A stretch of 64,000 nt of DNA from Sporosarcina psychrophila (GTDB taxonomy: Bacteria; Bacillota; Bacilli; Bacillales_A; Planococcaceae). The notes beneath the pieces are model-generated. The model was not told where the DNA came from. It made no database searches and saw only the letters and a program-made list of their open reading frames with translations. Every line of letters starts with the position of its first letter. Within the stretch, counting starts at the first letter, position 1. This document shows, one piece after another, positions 7,798 to 17,054 of this stretch. The translations under genes and the position numbers were made by a program. Where the stretch lies: positions 456,501 to 520,500 of the forward strand of contig NZ_CP014616.1 of assembly GCF_001590685.1 (NCBI RefSeq), written 5' to 3'.

Positions 7798-9516
7798 TTA
7801 AACCTCTTGGAATTGATTGTTATGAAGTCGGGCAAAAATCCCGCCTTTCTTCACAAGCTCATCGTACTTGCCATCTTCCGCAATCCCGTTTTCTGTGACA
7901 ACGACAACGCGATCAGCATCACGAATTGTCGCCAATCGGTGTGCGATAACAAGAGTTGTCCGGTTTTCAGCAAGTTCAGCGAGTGACTGCTGAATAATGC
8001 GTTCCGTTTCTGTATCGAGAGCAGATGTCGCTTCATCTAAAATAAGAATTGGCGGGTTTTTCAAGAACATGCGGGCAATGGCAAGACGTTGTTTCTGGCC
8101 GCCGGATAATTTCAAGCCGCGTTCTCCAATCTGTGTTTCATAGCCATAAGGAAGTGAAGCGATGAAGTCTTCTAGATGCGCTTTTTTCGCTGCTGAAATA
8201 ATTTCATCATCCATCGCATCCAATTTTCCGTAGCCAATATTTTCTTTGATGGTCCCGGTGAATAAGAAGACGTCCTGCTGAACGATACCGATTTGTGAAC
8301 GCAAGGAGTGCTGCGTCATATCGCGGATATCGATGCCGTCAATAGAAATCGCACCTTCAGTTACATCGTAAAAACGCGGAATAAGCGAGCAAATCGTTGT
8401 TTTTCCCGCTCCAGATGGCCCAACAAATGCAACCGTTTGACCCGCGCGTATGTTTAAATTAATACCTTCTAGTACGGCTTTGTTATCGTCATAATGGAAA
8501 TCTACATCATCGAAGATAATATCTCCGTTCAAATGGGCAACAGCCACTGCGTCTGGACGATCTTTAATTTCAGGCTCTTGTTCAATTAATTCACGGAACC
8601 TGCGGAATCCTGCCATACCCTTTGGATACAGTTCCAATAGCGCGCTGATTTTATCGACAGGCTTAATGAGCACATTGACAAACAATACAAATGCCACGAG
8701 TTCTCCACTCGACAATTTGTCGTTGAGTGTGAACCACGCTCCAACAACAAGTACGATAAGAGTAACAAGTCGGGTCATCATGAACATACTCGAATGGGTC
8801 CAGGCCATCACTTTATAGGCGACAAGCTTGGCTATTCTGAAATTCCCGTTGTCTATGCGGAAGCGCGCAATTTCGAAGTCTTCGTTCGTGAATGATTTGA
8901 CAACGCGTGAACCTGACACGGAATCTTCTACGCGTGCATTGACGTCAGCAATTTTACCGTACATGTTTTGCCAAGCCGCATTCATTTTGATGTTACAGAA
9001 TGTGACGAGGATAATGAGAAATGGAACCATAATAATTGCGATCAGTGCAAGTTCAGGGTTGATGCTGTACATGATGGCAAATGCCCCAATAAGCGTCATG
9101 ATGGCGATGAAGACGTCCTCTGGACCATGGTGGGCGAGTTCCCCGATGTCGAACAGATCATTGGTGATCCGGCTCATAATATGTCCGGTCTTCGTGTTGT
9201 CAAAAAAACGGAAGGATTGCCGCTGTACATGGTTGAATAGCTGCTGGCGCATATCGGTTTCGATATTGATGCCGAGTTTGTGACCAAGATAGCTGACGAT
9301 ATATTGAAGGAACGTACTCAGTAAATAAACGACCAATAATAGAATACTTATCGTCGTGATTTGTCCCCAATTGCCTTTAGGCAGCAAATCATCAATGAAC
9401 CACTGGACCGCGACTGGGAACGCAAGGTCGAGCAATGCTACGAAAATAGCACTTGAAAAGTCGATGATGAAAAGTCGCCTATGTGGTTTGTAATATGAAA
9501 AGAACTTTTTGAGCAT
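7798..9516 (-). CDS. ABC exporter, fused permease-ATPase (MsbA/Sav1866-like)
   Basis: A 572-aa half-transporter that should act as a homodimer or pair with a partner to export lipophilic compounds or drugs. The N-terminal about 320 residues form a type I exporter membrane domain with six helices. The C-terminal ATPase domain has Walker A GPSGAGKTT (about residue 370), signature LSGGQKQR, Walker B ILILDEATSALD and the switch His in VIAHRL. The gene reads leftward, with AAAGGGG upstream of ATG 9516. No second half-transporter is adjacent, so a homodimer is likely. The substrate is unknown. Confidence 0.9.
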   Translation of the reverse strand: MLKKFFSYYKPHRRLFIIDFSSAIFVALLDLAFPVAVQWFIDDLLPKGNWGQITTISILLLVVYLLSTFLQYIVSYLGHKLGINIETDMRQQLFNHVQRQSFRFFDNTKTGHIMSRITNDLFDIGELAHHGPEDVFIAIMTLIGAFAIMYSINPELALIAIIMVPFLIILVTFCNIKMNAAWQNMYGKIADVNARVEDSVSGSRVVKSFTNEDFEIARFRIDNGNFRIAKLVAYKVMAWTHSSMFMMTRLVTLIVLVVGAWFTLNDKLSSGELVAFVLFVNVLIKPVDKISALLELYPKGMAGFRRFRELIEQEPEIKDRPDAVAVAHLNGDIIFDDVDFHYDDNKAVLEGINLNIRAGQTVAFVGPSGAGKTTICSLIPRFYDVTEGAISIDGIDIRDMTQHSLRSQIGIVQQDVFLFTGTIKENIGYGKLDAMDDEIISAAKKAHLEDFIASLPYGYETQIGERGLKLSGGQKQRLAIARMFLKNPPILILDEATSALDTETERIIQQSLAELAENRTTLVIAHRLATIRDADRVVVVTENGIAEDGKYDELVKKGGIFARLHNNQFQEV

Positions 9517-9738
9517 ATCGTTTTAATCCCCTTTAGTCTGATAATTGCTAGTATAGCGGAAAAAGCGACAGAAGACGATAATTAATTTCTGAAACCGAAA
9601 TAATACTCATGTAGTTCCATAGATGTGAATAAGTAATTGAGTAATAATATTCAATTACTTTGAAATGTGGAACTCTTTGTGTTTTGAGCCGTATGAGTAT
9701 ATGTAGATAAAATTAGCAATTGGAAGGAAGCGGATAAT

Positions 9739-10617
9739 ATGAACAATTGGATGAAGGGTATTGCAGCAGGAATTCTTGTACTTGGACTTGGTGCATGCGG
9801 TAAGACAGCGGAGCCGAAAACAGATCCTGATACGGGCAAGAAGGTAGAAGTCCAGAATAAGAGCGACATGACAGCGCAGGAAGTTTATGAGAAGGTGATG
9901 GCAGTTTCGGAAGAGCAAAAGAGTATGCACGCCAAAATGGATATCGATCAGCTGATTAAAGTACCAAGCCAAGAGTTTGAAATGAACAGTAAGATAAATA
10001 TGGACATGGATATGGTTATGGAACCACTCTCGATGTATCAGAAGATGAATATGGACATGGGTGAGCAAGGGAAGATGGACATGGAAATCTATATGACAGA
10101 TGCAGGCTTCTTCATGAAAGATCCGGAGTCGGGTGATTGGATTAAGCTACCAAATGAAATGTATGAGGAAATGAGTGGCCAACTGTCCGGAGGAGCGGAT
10201 CCGACACTTGACATGAACATGTTCAAAGAATTTACAGATGACTTCAAGTTTGAGCAAACGGATGATGCTTACATCCTTACATTATCCGCAGCAGGCGATA
10301 AATTCAGCAAGCTATTCAAAAAAGTTGCTACTGAAAACATGCCTGCTGGTATGGAAATGAATGAAGAACAGGCGGAAGTGATGGAAAATATGGAAGTGAA
10401 ATCACTCGAGTATGAAATCTTCATCGACAAAAAGACATTCTACACAAATGCGTTCAATATGAAGATGGATATGACGATGGAAGTCGAAGGCGAAGAAATG
10501 CATATTGACCAGAAAGTAAAAGCCGACATCAGTAAAATTAACGAAATCGACACAATTAAAATTCCACAAGAAATACTAGATAACGCTGTCGATATCAATG
10601 AATCGATGGGGCAGTGA
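9739..10617 (+). CDS. Met-rich lipoprotein, DUF6612-like
   Basis: A 292-aa predicted lipoprotein. The signal peptide ends in lipobox LGAC with the lipidated Cys at residue 20. The mature part is acidic and unusually rich in Met and Asp-Met pairs (for example NMDMDMVM and KMDMEIYM). It matches the pattern of Bacillales DUF6612 lipoproteins (recall, not searched), a family with a LolA/LppX-like fold thought to bind lipids or cell-envelope ligands. GGAAGGA precedes the ATG. It is monocistronic with its own terminator. Function is not established. Confidence 0.75.
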   Translation: MNNWMKGIAAGILVLGLGACGKTAEPKTDPDTGKKVEVQNKSDMTAQEVYEKVMAVSEEQKSMHAKMDIDQLIKVPSQEFEMNSKINMDMDMVMEPLSMYQKMNMDMGEQGKMDMEIYMTDAGFFMKDPESGDWIKLPNEMYEEMSGQLSGGADPTLDMNMFKEFTDDFKFEQTDDAYILTLSAAGDKFSKLFKKVATENMPAGMEMNEEQAEVMENMEVKSLEYEIFIDKKTFYTNAFNMKMDMTMEVEGEEMHIDQKVKADISKINEIDTIKIPQEILDNAVDINESMGQ

Positions 10618-10626
10618 AACAATGGG

Positions 10627-10655
10627 CACCGGTTATCCACTCCGGTGTTTTTTTT
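10627..10655 (+). terminator. Intrinsic terminator of lipoprotein gene
   Basis: CACCGG/CCGGTG stem with a nine-base loop and eight T residues, starting nine bases past the stop. Confidence 0.85.
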
Positions 10656-10694
10656 ATTGCAATAAGTAAAAACAAGGGAATCTATTAGAAACAC

Positions 10695-10802
10695 TGCCAG
10701 ACCAGTAAAAAACTCAGACCAATCATAAAACCTGGAAGATTAATAACAACAAATTCCAAACCGTCCATAAACTCGCATGACTGACTATATGAAAAGTGGT
10801 AG
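10695..10802. repeat. Degenerate approx. 20-bp repeat array
   Basis: Loose repetition of 'CAGACCAATCATAAAAC'-like units (exact at 10715-10731, with variants on either side). The same 17-mer occurs at 63023-63039 in the tandem array behind tcyP. Degenerate here, so low confidence. Confidence 0.35.
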
Positions 10803-10835
10803 CCGAGGGTAGCCTACTTGTTCTTGTATTCTCAC

Positions 10836-10916
10836 TGATAATGATTTTCAGTTATTCATTGACAGTTGTTTCTAGCATGCTATAATTGAATTTGCGCTAA
10901 TTGATAACTGTTTTCA
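10836..10916 (+). promoter_or_regulatory. Fur-controlled promoter of yclNOPQ
   Basis: A sigma-A promoter with TTGACA (10859-10864), a 16-base spacer and TATAAT (10881-10886). A Fur-box-like site TGATAATGATTTTCA (10836-10850), one mismatch from the 7-1-7 consensus, lies just upstream of the -35. A weaker one, TGATAACTGTTTTCA (10902-10916), lies in the leader. Together they predict repression of the importer when iron is sufficient. Confidence 0.82.
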
Positions 10917-10963
10917 TTAACGGATTCTCAATTGGTAGTAAATAATCGATATCGGGGATACCC

Positions 10964-11914
10964 ATGAAGATACGTTACTTAGTCATCGCACTTATCAGTC
11001 TTTCATTCCTATCGTTATTTGTTGGAGTGAGCCATATTACGCCAATGGGTCTGCTTGATTTTAAATCGGAAGCAACCGAAATTTTTCTAATCAGCCGCGT
11101 GCCGCGACTTGTCGCTATTCTTCTTGCAGGAGCAGGGATGAGTATAGCAGGTCTCATTATGCAACAGCTGAGCCGAAATAAATTCGTTTCACCGACAACA
11201 GCAGGAACTTTGGATGCGACACGGCTCGGGATTCTTGTTTCGATGCTGTTATTCACAAACGCATCCACAATTGAAAAGATGATTGTCGCATTTGTATTCG
11301 CGCTTGCCGGCACGCTACTGTTTATGCAAATCCTTGACCGTATCAAATTCAAGGATGCGATTTTCATTCCGTTAGTTGGGCTTATGTTCGGTAATATTTT
11401 GTCATCTATTGCGACGTTTTTCGCTTACAAAGCGAACGTCATTCAAAATATGTCGGCATGGTTACAAGGTGATTTTTCGATGATTATGAAAGGACGTTAT
11501 GAACTTCTATACATAAGCATTCCCGTGCTAATCATCACATATTTGTACGCAAACCGGTTTACTGTTGCGGGAATGGGTGAGGATTTCTCGAAAAACCTCG
11601 GGCTTGCTTATAGGCGGATCGTCAATATCGGACTAATCCTTGTTGCGCTTATTACCACTACCGTCGTCTTGACGGTCGGAATGATTCCCTTCCTTGGATT
11701 GATCATTCCGAATATCGTTTCTATTTTTAAAGGAGATCATTTACAGAAGACATTGCCTCATACAGCACTGCTAGGCGCGATATTCCTGCTTGTCTGTGAC
11801 ATTTTAGGTAGAGTGCTTATCTATCCGTATGAGATTTCAATTAGTTTGATGGTAGGCGTTATTGGCAGTGGAATATTCCTCTATTTATTGTTTAGGAGGA
11901 AGGCCTATGCGTAA
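10964..11914 (+). CDS. yclN: Iron-siderophore ABC permease YclN
   Basis: FecCD-family permease (316 aa, about 8-10 helices), first gene of a four-gene siderophore importer in the same order as B. subtilis yclNOPQ, which takes up petrobactin. The N-terminal transmembrane region and the cytoplasmic loop GMGEDFSKNLGLAYRR, the likely contact for the ATPase, are intact. It follows a Fur-box promoter and overlaps yclO by eight bases, so translation is probably coupled. Petrobactin specificity is inferred from the B. subtilis system. Confidence 0.9.
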   Translation: MKIRYLVIALISLSFLSLFVGVSHITPMGLLDFKSEATEIFLISRVPRLVAILLAGAGMSIAGLIMQQLSRNKFVSPTTAGTLDATRLGILVSMLLFTNASTIEKMIVAFVFALAGTLLFMQILDRIKFKDAIFIPLVGLMFGNILSSIATFFAYKANVIQNMSAWLQGDFSMIMKGRYELLYISIPVLIITYLYANRFTVAGMGEDFSKNLGLAYRRIVNIGLILVALITTTVVLTVGMIPFLGLIIPNIVSIFKGDHLQKTLPHTALLGAIFLLVCDILGRVLIYPYEISISLMVGVIGSGIFLYLLFRRKAYA

Positions 11915-12857
11915 CTCAACGAAACTCATCATTCTCTCTGTAATCGCAGCTATATTCTGTATTCTGTATCTTTTCCAAGGGTTAAACGGAAGCTTTGACT
12001 ATGCGTTACCACGCCGCGGTATCAAAGTGATGGCAATGGCCATCACGGGTGTTGCAATCGCGTACTCAACGGTCATTTTCCAAACAATTACACATAACCG
12101 TATTTTGACACCGAGTATTATGGGTCTTGACTCACTGTACTTATTGTTGCAGACCGCAATCATTTTTTTCCTTGGTTCGGGTCATGTGATAATCGTCAAT
12201 AAACAGGTGAATTTTATAATATCTGTTTCTGCAATGGTTGTATTCGCGCTTATCCTCTATCGATTTTTATTCAAGGGGGGCAAACGCCCAATTTATTTCC
12301 TGCTTCTTGTAGGAATTATCGTCGGGACATTTTTCGGAAGCATATCGACATTTTTGCAAGTGTTAATTGATCCGAACGAATTCATGCTTGTACAGGATAG
12401 GATGTTTGCCAGTTTCAACAACGTCAGCGGTGAACTCGTTTGGTGGGCATTTGCCATCGTTATCATCAGTCTCGTCATTGGATGGAGATACTTCAACCAA
12501 CTTGATGTTCTGTCACTTGGAAGGGACACCGCACTTAACTTAGGTGTCTCTTACGACAAAGTCGTCAAGACCATGCTAATCCTATCTTCTGTTTTAATAG
12601 CGGTCTCAACTGCACTAGTAGGTCCAATCACATTTTTTGGTTTGATCGTTGCGAATTTGTCCTATCAGTTTTTCAAAACGTATAGGCATAGCATCCTTAT
12701 TGCGGGTGCGTCTATTATGAGTATTATCGCGCTTGTCGGGGGACAATGGGTTGTTGAACGAATATTCACGTTCTCGACGACTCTCAGTGTCATTATTAAC
12801 TTCATCGGCGGCATTTACTTCATCTACTTACTATTAAAGGAGAGTCGATCTACATGA
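11907..12857 (+). CDS. yclO: Iron-siderophore ABC permease YclO
   Basis: Second FecCD-family permease (316 aa) that pairs with YclN to form the membrane channel. The start at ATG 11907 is set by TAGGAGGA seven bases upstream and lies inside the end of yclN. An upstream in-frame start at 11862 would bury 15 residues in the yclN coding region. The ATPase-coupling loop reads LGRDTALNLGVSYDKV. It overlaps yclP by four bases (ATGA). Confidence 0.9.
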   Translation: MRNSTKLIILSVIAAIFCILYLFQGLNGSFDYALPRRGIKVMAMAITGVAIAYSTVIFQTITHNRILTPSIMGLDSLYLLLQTAIIFFLGSGHVIIVNKQVNFIISVSAMVVFALILYRFLFKGGKRPIYFLLLVGIIVGTFFGSISTFLQVLIDPNEFMLVQDRMFASFNNVSGELVWWAFAIVIISLVIGWRYFNQLDVLSLGRDTALNLGVSYDKVVKTMLILSSVLIAVSTALVGPITFFGLIVANLSYQFFKTYRHSILIAGASIMSIIALVGGQWVVERIFTFSTTLSVIINFIGGIYFIYLLLKESRST

Positions 12858-13615
12858 TCCAAGTCCGTGAGCTATCGAAGTTTTATGGTAAAAAAGCGGT
12901 CGTTGAAAAAGTAAGCGTGAATATCCACCGCGGAAAAATCACGTCTTTTATCGGACCGAATGGTGCTGGTAAATCGACACTTCTATCAATGGTAAGCCGT
13001 CTGCTAGATGCAGATACGGGGGAAGTGCTGGTTGATAAAGACAATGTAAAACAGATGAAATCGAACGATTTTTCAAAACGAGTTTCGATTTTGAAACAGT
13101 CGAACTTCATGAACGTCCGTTTAACAATTCGTGAACTAGTGTCGTTTGGTCGATTCCCACATTCAAGGGGGAGGCTGACGGCCGAAGATCTTCGTTTCGT
13201 CAATCAAGCGATGGATTATATGGATCTAATGGATATGCAGGACGATTACCTCGACGAACTGTCAGGTGGACAGCGCCAGCGGGCATTCATCGCAATGGTT
13301 ATCGCGCAGGATACGGATTATATATTGCTTGATGAACCGCTGAATAACTTGGATATGAAGCACTCCGTCCAGATCATGAAAATATTGAGAAGACTTGTAG
13401 ATGATTTAGGGAAAACAGTTGTCATCGTCTTACATGACATTAACTTCGCATCCGTTTATTCGGATCGGATTGTTGCGCTTAAAGAGGGACGTGTCGTCAA
13501 AGACGGTCCGACAGATGAAATCATCACTTCTGATGCATTAAAGGATATCTACGATATGGATATTCCAATTAAACAAATGGCTAATTGTCGTATATGTGTG
13601 TACTTCGACTCTTAA
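12854..13615 (+). CDS. yclP: Iron-siderophore ABC ATPase YclP
   Basis: Cytoplasmic ATPase (253 aa) energising the YclNO channel. Walker A GPNGAGKST is at residues 34-42, followed by a Q-loop, signature LSGGQRQRAF, Walker B YILLDEPLNNLD and switch His in VVIVLHD. This is the FepC/FhuC-like subfamily of siderophore ATPases. The ATG overlaps the yclO stop, giving tight coupling. An 86-base gap without a terminator separates it from yclQ. Confidence 0.92.
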   Translation: MIQVRELSKFYGKKAVVEKVSVNIHRGKITSFIGPNGAGKSTLLSMVSRLLDADTGEVLVDKDNVKQMKSNDFSKRVSILKQSNFMNVRLTIRELVSFGRFPHSRGRLTAEDLRFVNQAMDYMDLMDMQDDYLDELSGGQRQRAFIAMVIAQDTDYILLDEPLNNLDMKHSVQIMKILRRLVDDLGKTVVIVLHDINFASVYSDRIVALKEGRVVKDGPTDEIITSDALKDIYDMDIPIKQMANCRICVYFDS

Positions 13616-13701
13616 TCAAGAAAAGTGTAGTTACCCCGAGTTTATAAATCGATTCAAGTAAAGAGATTTAAACTTACAATACAACTAAAAGGATGGTAAT
13701 G

Positions 13702-14676
13702 ATGAAGAAAATACTAATGACAATGATGTTGTTCGCATTAATGGCTGTACTTGTAGCTTGTGGATCGAAAGACGAAGATGCAGCAGACGATAAAACAACT
13801 GGTGACAAAACAGAGCCAAAAGTTGAAGAAACTGAAACAGCAGAACCAATGGTAATTACGCACGACCTTGGCGAAACTTCAGTCGAAAAAAATCCTGAAA
13901 AAGTTGTCGTATTCGATTTTGGTATGCTTGACACGCTAGATGAGCTTGGCGTTGAAGTAGCAGGTGTTCCACAAAAGAACATTCCTTCATACTTGTCAAA
14001 ATATGAAGATTCAAAGTATGTAAACGTTGGCGGTCTTAAAGAACCTGATTTTGAAGCAATCCATGCAATGAAACCAGATGTTATCCTCATCTCAGGACGT
14101 CAATCTGCTATGTACGATGAACTAAGTGAAATTGCTCCAACAATCTTTGTAGGAGTGGATACAACAAACTACATGGAGTCATTCAAAGAAAACATGGAAA
14201 TGGTTGCTGAACTCTTTGGTAAGGAAGATGAAATGAAAGCAGAACTTGCAGACATTGACGAAAGAATTGCAGCGATTAATGAAAAATCAAGCAAGAGCGA
14301 TGCGAAATCATTGATCATTCTTGGAAATGAAGGAAAAGTAAGTGCTTATGGATTGAGTTCACGTTTTGGTATTATTCATGATGTATTTGGCTTTAAAGCA
14401 GCTGATGAAAAACTTGAAGTATCGACTCATGGTCAAAGCATCACATTCGAATATATCCTTGAAACAAACCCAGACATTCTCTTTGTTATAGACCGTGACG
14501 CTGCGATTGGCGGCGATGCAAGTGCAAAAGATTCAATTGAAAACGACCTTGTGAAGAAAACAAACGCTTATAAAGACGGTAAAATCATTTACTTAGATCC
14601 TGACTATTGGTACCTGTCTGGTGGCGGACTTCAATCTGTGAAAGAAATGATTAAAGAAGTCGAAGCGGTATTGTAA
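13702..14676 (+). CDS. yclQ: Siderophore-binding lipoprotein YclQ
   Basis: Solute-binding lipoprotein (324 aa), anchored outside the membrane, that captures the ferric siderophore for YclNOP. Lipobox LVAC places the lipidated Cys at residue 20. The mature protein has an acidic linker and then a class III periplasmic-binding fold (KVVVFDFGMLDTLDELG and KPDVILISGRQS are typical). Three in-frame ATGs (13693, 13699, 13702) are close together. AAAAGGA best fits 13702, with 13699 possible. It is the last gene of the operon and is followed by a strong terminator. Confidence 0.9.
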   Translation: MKKILMTMMLFALMAVLVACGSKDEDAADDKTTGDKTEPKVEETETAEPMVITHDLGETSVEKNPEKVVVFDFGMLDTLDELGVEVAGVPQKNIPSYLSKYEDSKYVNVGGLKEPDFEAIHAMKPDVILISGRQSAMYDELSEIAPTIFVGVDTTNYMESFKENMEMVAELFGKEDEMKAELADIDERIAAINEKSSKSDAKSLIILGNEGKVSAYGLSSRFGIIHDVFGFKAADEKLEVSTHGQSITFEYILETNPDILFVIDRDAAIGGDASAKDSIENDLVKKTNAYKDGKIIYLDPDYWYLSGGGLQSVKEMIKEVEAVL

Positions 14677-14686
14677 AAATAGCAAG

Positions 14687-14724
14687 AGAGCCGATCCACT
14701 GAAAAGTGAACCGGCTCTTTTTTT
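14687..14724 (+). terminator. Intrinsic terminator of yclNOPQ
   Basis: AGAGCCG-N-TCCACT pairs with AGTG-N-A-CCGGCTCT and is followed by seven T residues. Confidence 0.85.
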
Positions 14725-14897
14725 GTTGTATAGAAAAATATAAAACTATCGGCCTGTGGACAACACTTAGCGAATTAGGTCGCATTTACACATTTACTAT
14801 CTAAACACTGGGTATAATGATAGAAAATACAGAAAAATATGATAAGATTAATGTACTAGCCTAAAACGGAAATTAGATTTGAAATGGGGGGGAAGAT

Positions 14898-16952
14898 ATG
14901 GGGAAATCTATTACGGTAAAAGCAGAAACGATTGAGGAAGCTGTCCGGCTAGCCTTATCGATTACAGAATTGAAATTGGAAGAAGTCCATATTGAAGTGT
15001 TGTCGAATCCGCGAAAGAATCTTTTTGGCTTACAAAAAACGCTGGCTGAAGTAAATGTTACACAAATCATAGAATCACCATCCGCTACGAAAAAGACGCA
15101 AGATCGGAATCTGGCAATCGAACAATATCTCGATAGATTAGTATCAACAGAAGGGACGAATCGGGAATGGAACGATGCCCAGCCTCTGGGTGGCCTGTCA
15201 TCAGCAATTAGTAAAGTAGCTGGGGCACGTATTAGCAATGAAAAGATTGATATACAGTTTTTAGGTAAAAAATACCCCATAGTCGTTCCTGGTTCAAATG
15301 TTAATTTCTCAATCAATGGAAAACAAATAAAGCGGCAAACAATTATTTCACCTGGAGATAAAGTAGAAGTGACAGTAAGTGATGGGCTTATACCACCACA
15401 TTTTGAAATTCAATTGATTGAGCATGACATGCTTGCCATGCTTATTTTCACACCTGGGAAAAAGGTGAAGCACACTTTACGCGATACGGAGTTCGAACAA
15501 GTTCTTCATATTGAAGCAGATGAGGAAATTGAGTACTACAATGATTTAGACCCTCAAGTAATTGTTGAGCACCTAAAATCATTAGGCATACAAAAAGGGT
15601 TGCTCTTCCCGGCTATCAAGAAAGTGACGGACGCGATCAAACCGTTTGAAACGATTGTGGCAAAAGGGGTACCTCCAATTGAAGGACTGGATGGCGATTT
15701 AGAAATGCATATCGACTATCAGGAAAAAACACCGGGGGAATTGGAAAAGGTGGATTTTCATGAGATGAACCTGATTGTGTCGGTAGAAGCTGGACAAGTC
15801 ATTGCAACCTATATACCACCGGTTCAGGGAACACCAGGCAGTAGCCTTCTTGGGAAAGCGATTCCTGTGAAAAAGGCGAATGACATTGTCCTGCGTCTTG
15901 GTGTGAATGTAACGCAGGTGGACAATGATATTGTTGCAGCGATTTCTGGGAAACCATCCGTGGAATGGCGAAATAAGCTTGTGAAAATTGATGTCAATCA
16001 TGAATTTCATCACCAAGGGGAAGTCGATATGGCGAGCGGAAATATTCGCTTTGAGGGGAACGTAAGTATACAAGGGAATATACAACCTTCAATGTTCGTG
16101 GGGGCGACAGGAACAGTTAACATAGGGGGGTCTGTGACGAAAGCGACGATTCATGCCATGAAATCGGCTGTCGTAAAAGGGAATGTTTTTTCCTCCACAA
16201 TTAGCGTCGGGCAACATGAGTTTATAATAGGAGAACTAACAACTCAACTTAGTGAAATTAAGGGGTATCTGGAACTAATTCAAGCTGCAATCCAACAGAT
16301 ACTCCTGATACGGGGAGAGACGGACGATAGCCTCAGTTCAGCTGAGTTGAACCATCTTATTAGGCTCTTGCTCGAAAAGAAATATACGGCATTCCAAGAT
16401 TTGAATAGGCACTTCCTCCAAAAAGTTAAAAATCATTCTCTCCAGTTGCCGGTAGAATGGAGTGAAATGGCAGCCAAATTATATGAGGTATTTATAACTT
16501 CTGAAAATAAGCAATTGAAAGACATGGGTGGTTTCGAACTTTTAATCGGGGAAGTAAAAACGCTTGTGGAATTGTATGGTGAGAAAGCAGCTCCGAAATT
16601 ATACCTTTCAGTACCCTATGCCATTAATAGCGTGTTATATAGTAATGGCAATATTGAGGTGACCTCGAAAGGGCTTTATCATAGTTCGGTTACAGCAGGT
16701 CACGATATAAAAGTGCGTGGTGTTTGCCGCGGTGGGGAAATCATCGCAGCCAATAAAATATCCCTCCAAAATACAGGGTCCGTAAACTTAATTAAGACAG
16801 TTGTCCGAACAGGAGAAAAAGGGAATATCACAATTGGGCATGCGCATGCGGGAACAGAAATTCATGTTGGAAATAGGTCTTATACATTTACAGCCAATGA
16901 AATGGGTGTTTTTGCTCGTCTGGATGATGAAGGAATGCTATTGATAAAATAA
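14898..16952 (+). CDS. FapA family protein with N-terminal Jag_N domain
   Basis: A 684-aa protein. Residues about 3-52 resemble the Jag/EloR N-terminal domain (KSITVKAETIEEAVRLAL, then KNLFGLQ). The rest matches the FapA/DUF342 family: a mixed alpha/beta region followed by a long right-handed beta-helix-like part rich in GNV, GSV and 'VKGNVFSS' turns. The helical stretch around 430-560 may form a coiled coil. FapA proteins are bactofilin-like polymers of unclear role; Jag_N suggests interaction with cell-envelope or RNA-binding partners. ATG follows a GGGGGG Shine-Dalgarno site. The gene is isolated and its function is unknown. Confidence 0.78.
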   Translation: MGKSITVKAETIEEAVRLALSITELKLEEVHIEVLSNPRKNLFGLQKTLAEVNVTQIIESPSATKKTQDRNLAIEQYLDRLVSTEGTNREWNDAQPLGGLSSAISKVAGARISNEKIDIQFLGKKYPIVVPGSNVNFSINGKQIKRQTIISPGDKVEVTVSDGLIPPHFEIQLIEHDMLAMLIFTPGKKVKHTLRDTEFEQVLHIEADEEIEYYNDLDPQVIVEHLKSLGIQKGLLFPAIKKVTDAIKPFETIVAKGVPPIEGLDGDLEMHIDYQEKTPGELEKVDFHEMNLIVSVEAGQVIATYIPPVQGTPGSSLLGKAIPVKKANDIVLRLGVNVTQVDNDIVAAISGKPSVEWRNKLVKIDVNHEFHHQGEVDMASGNIRFEGNVSIQGNIQPSMFVGATGTVNIGGSVTKATIHAMKSAVVKGNVFSSTISVGQHEFIIGELTTQLSEIKGYLELIQAAIQQILLIRGETDDSLSSAELNHLIRLLLEKKYTAFQDLNRHFLQKVKNHSLQLPVEWSEMAAKLYEVFITSENKQLKDMGGFELLIGEVKTLVELYGEKAAPKLYLSVPYAINSVLYSNGNIEVTSKGLYHSSVTAGHDIKVRGVCRGGEIIAANKISLQNTGSVNLIKTVVRTGEKGNITIGHAHAGTEIHVGNRSYTFTANEMGVFARLDDEGMLLIK

Positions 16953-17054
16953 AGAATTCCTGTTGAACATGAAAATAGTACAGGCCAGATGTTGAGTTAG
17001 GGAAACTCATAGCATACAATAGTTCTAACCTAGAAATAGAAAGAAGATGTATAC

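Noticed and set aside
9655-10068. 137-codon leftward ORF across the lipoprotein start
   Set aside because: Antisense shadow of the Met-rich lipoprotein; Met-rich codons give a long open antisense frame.
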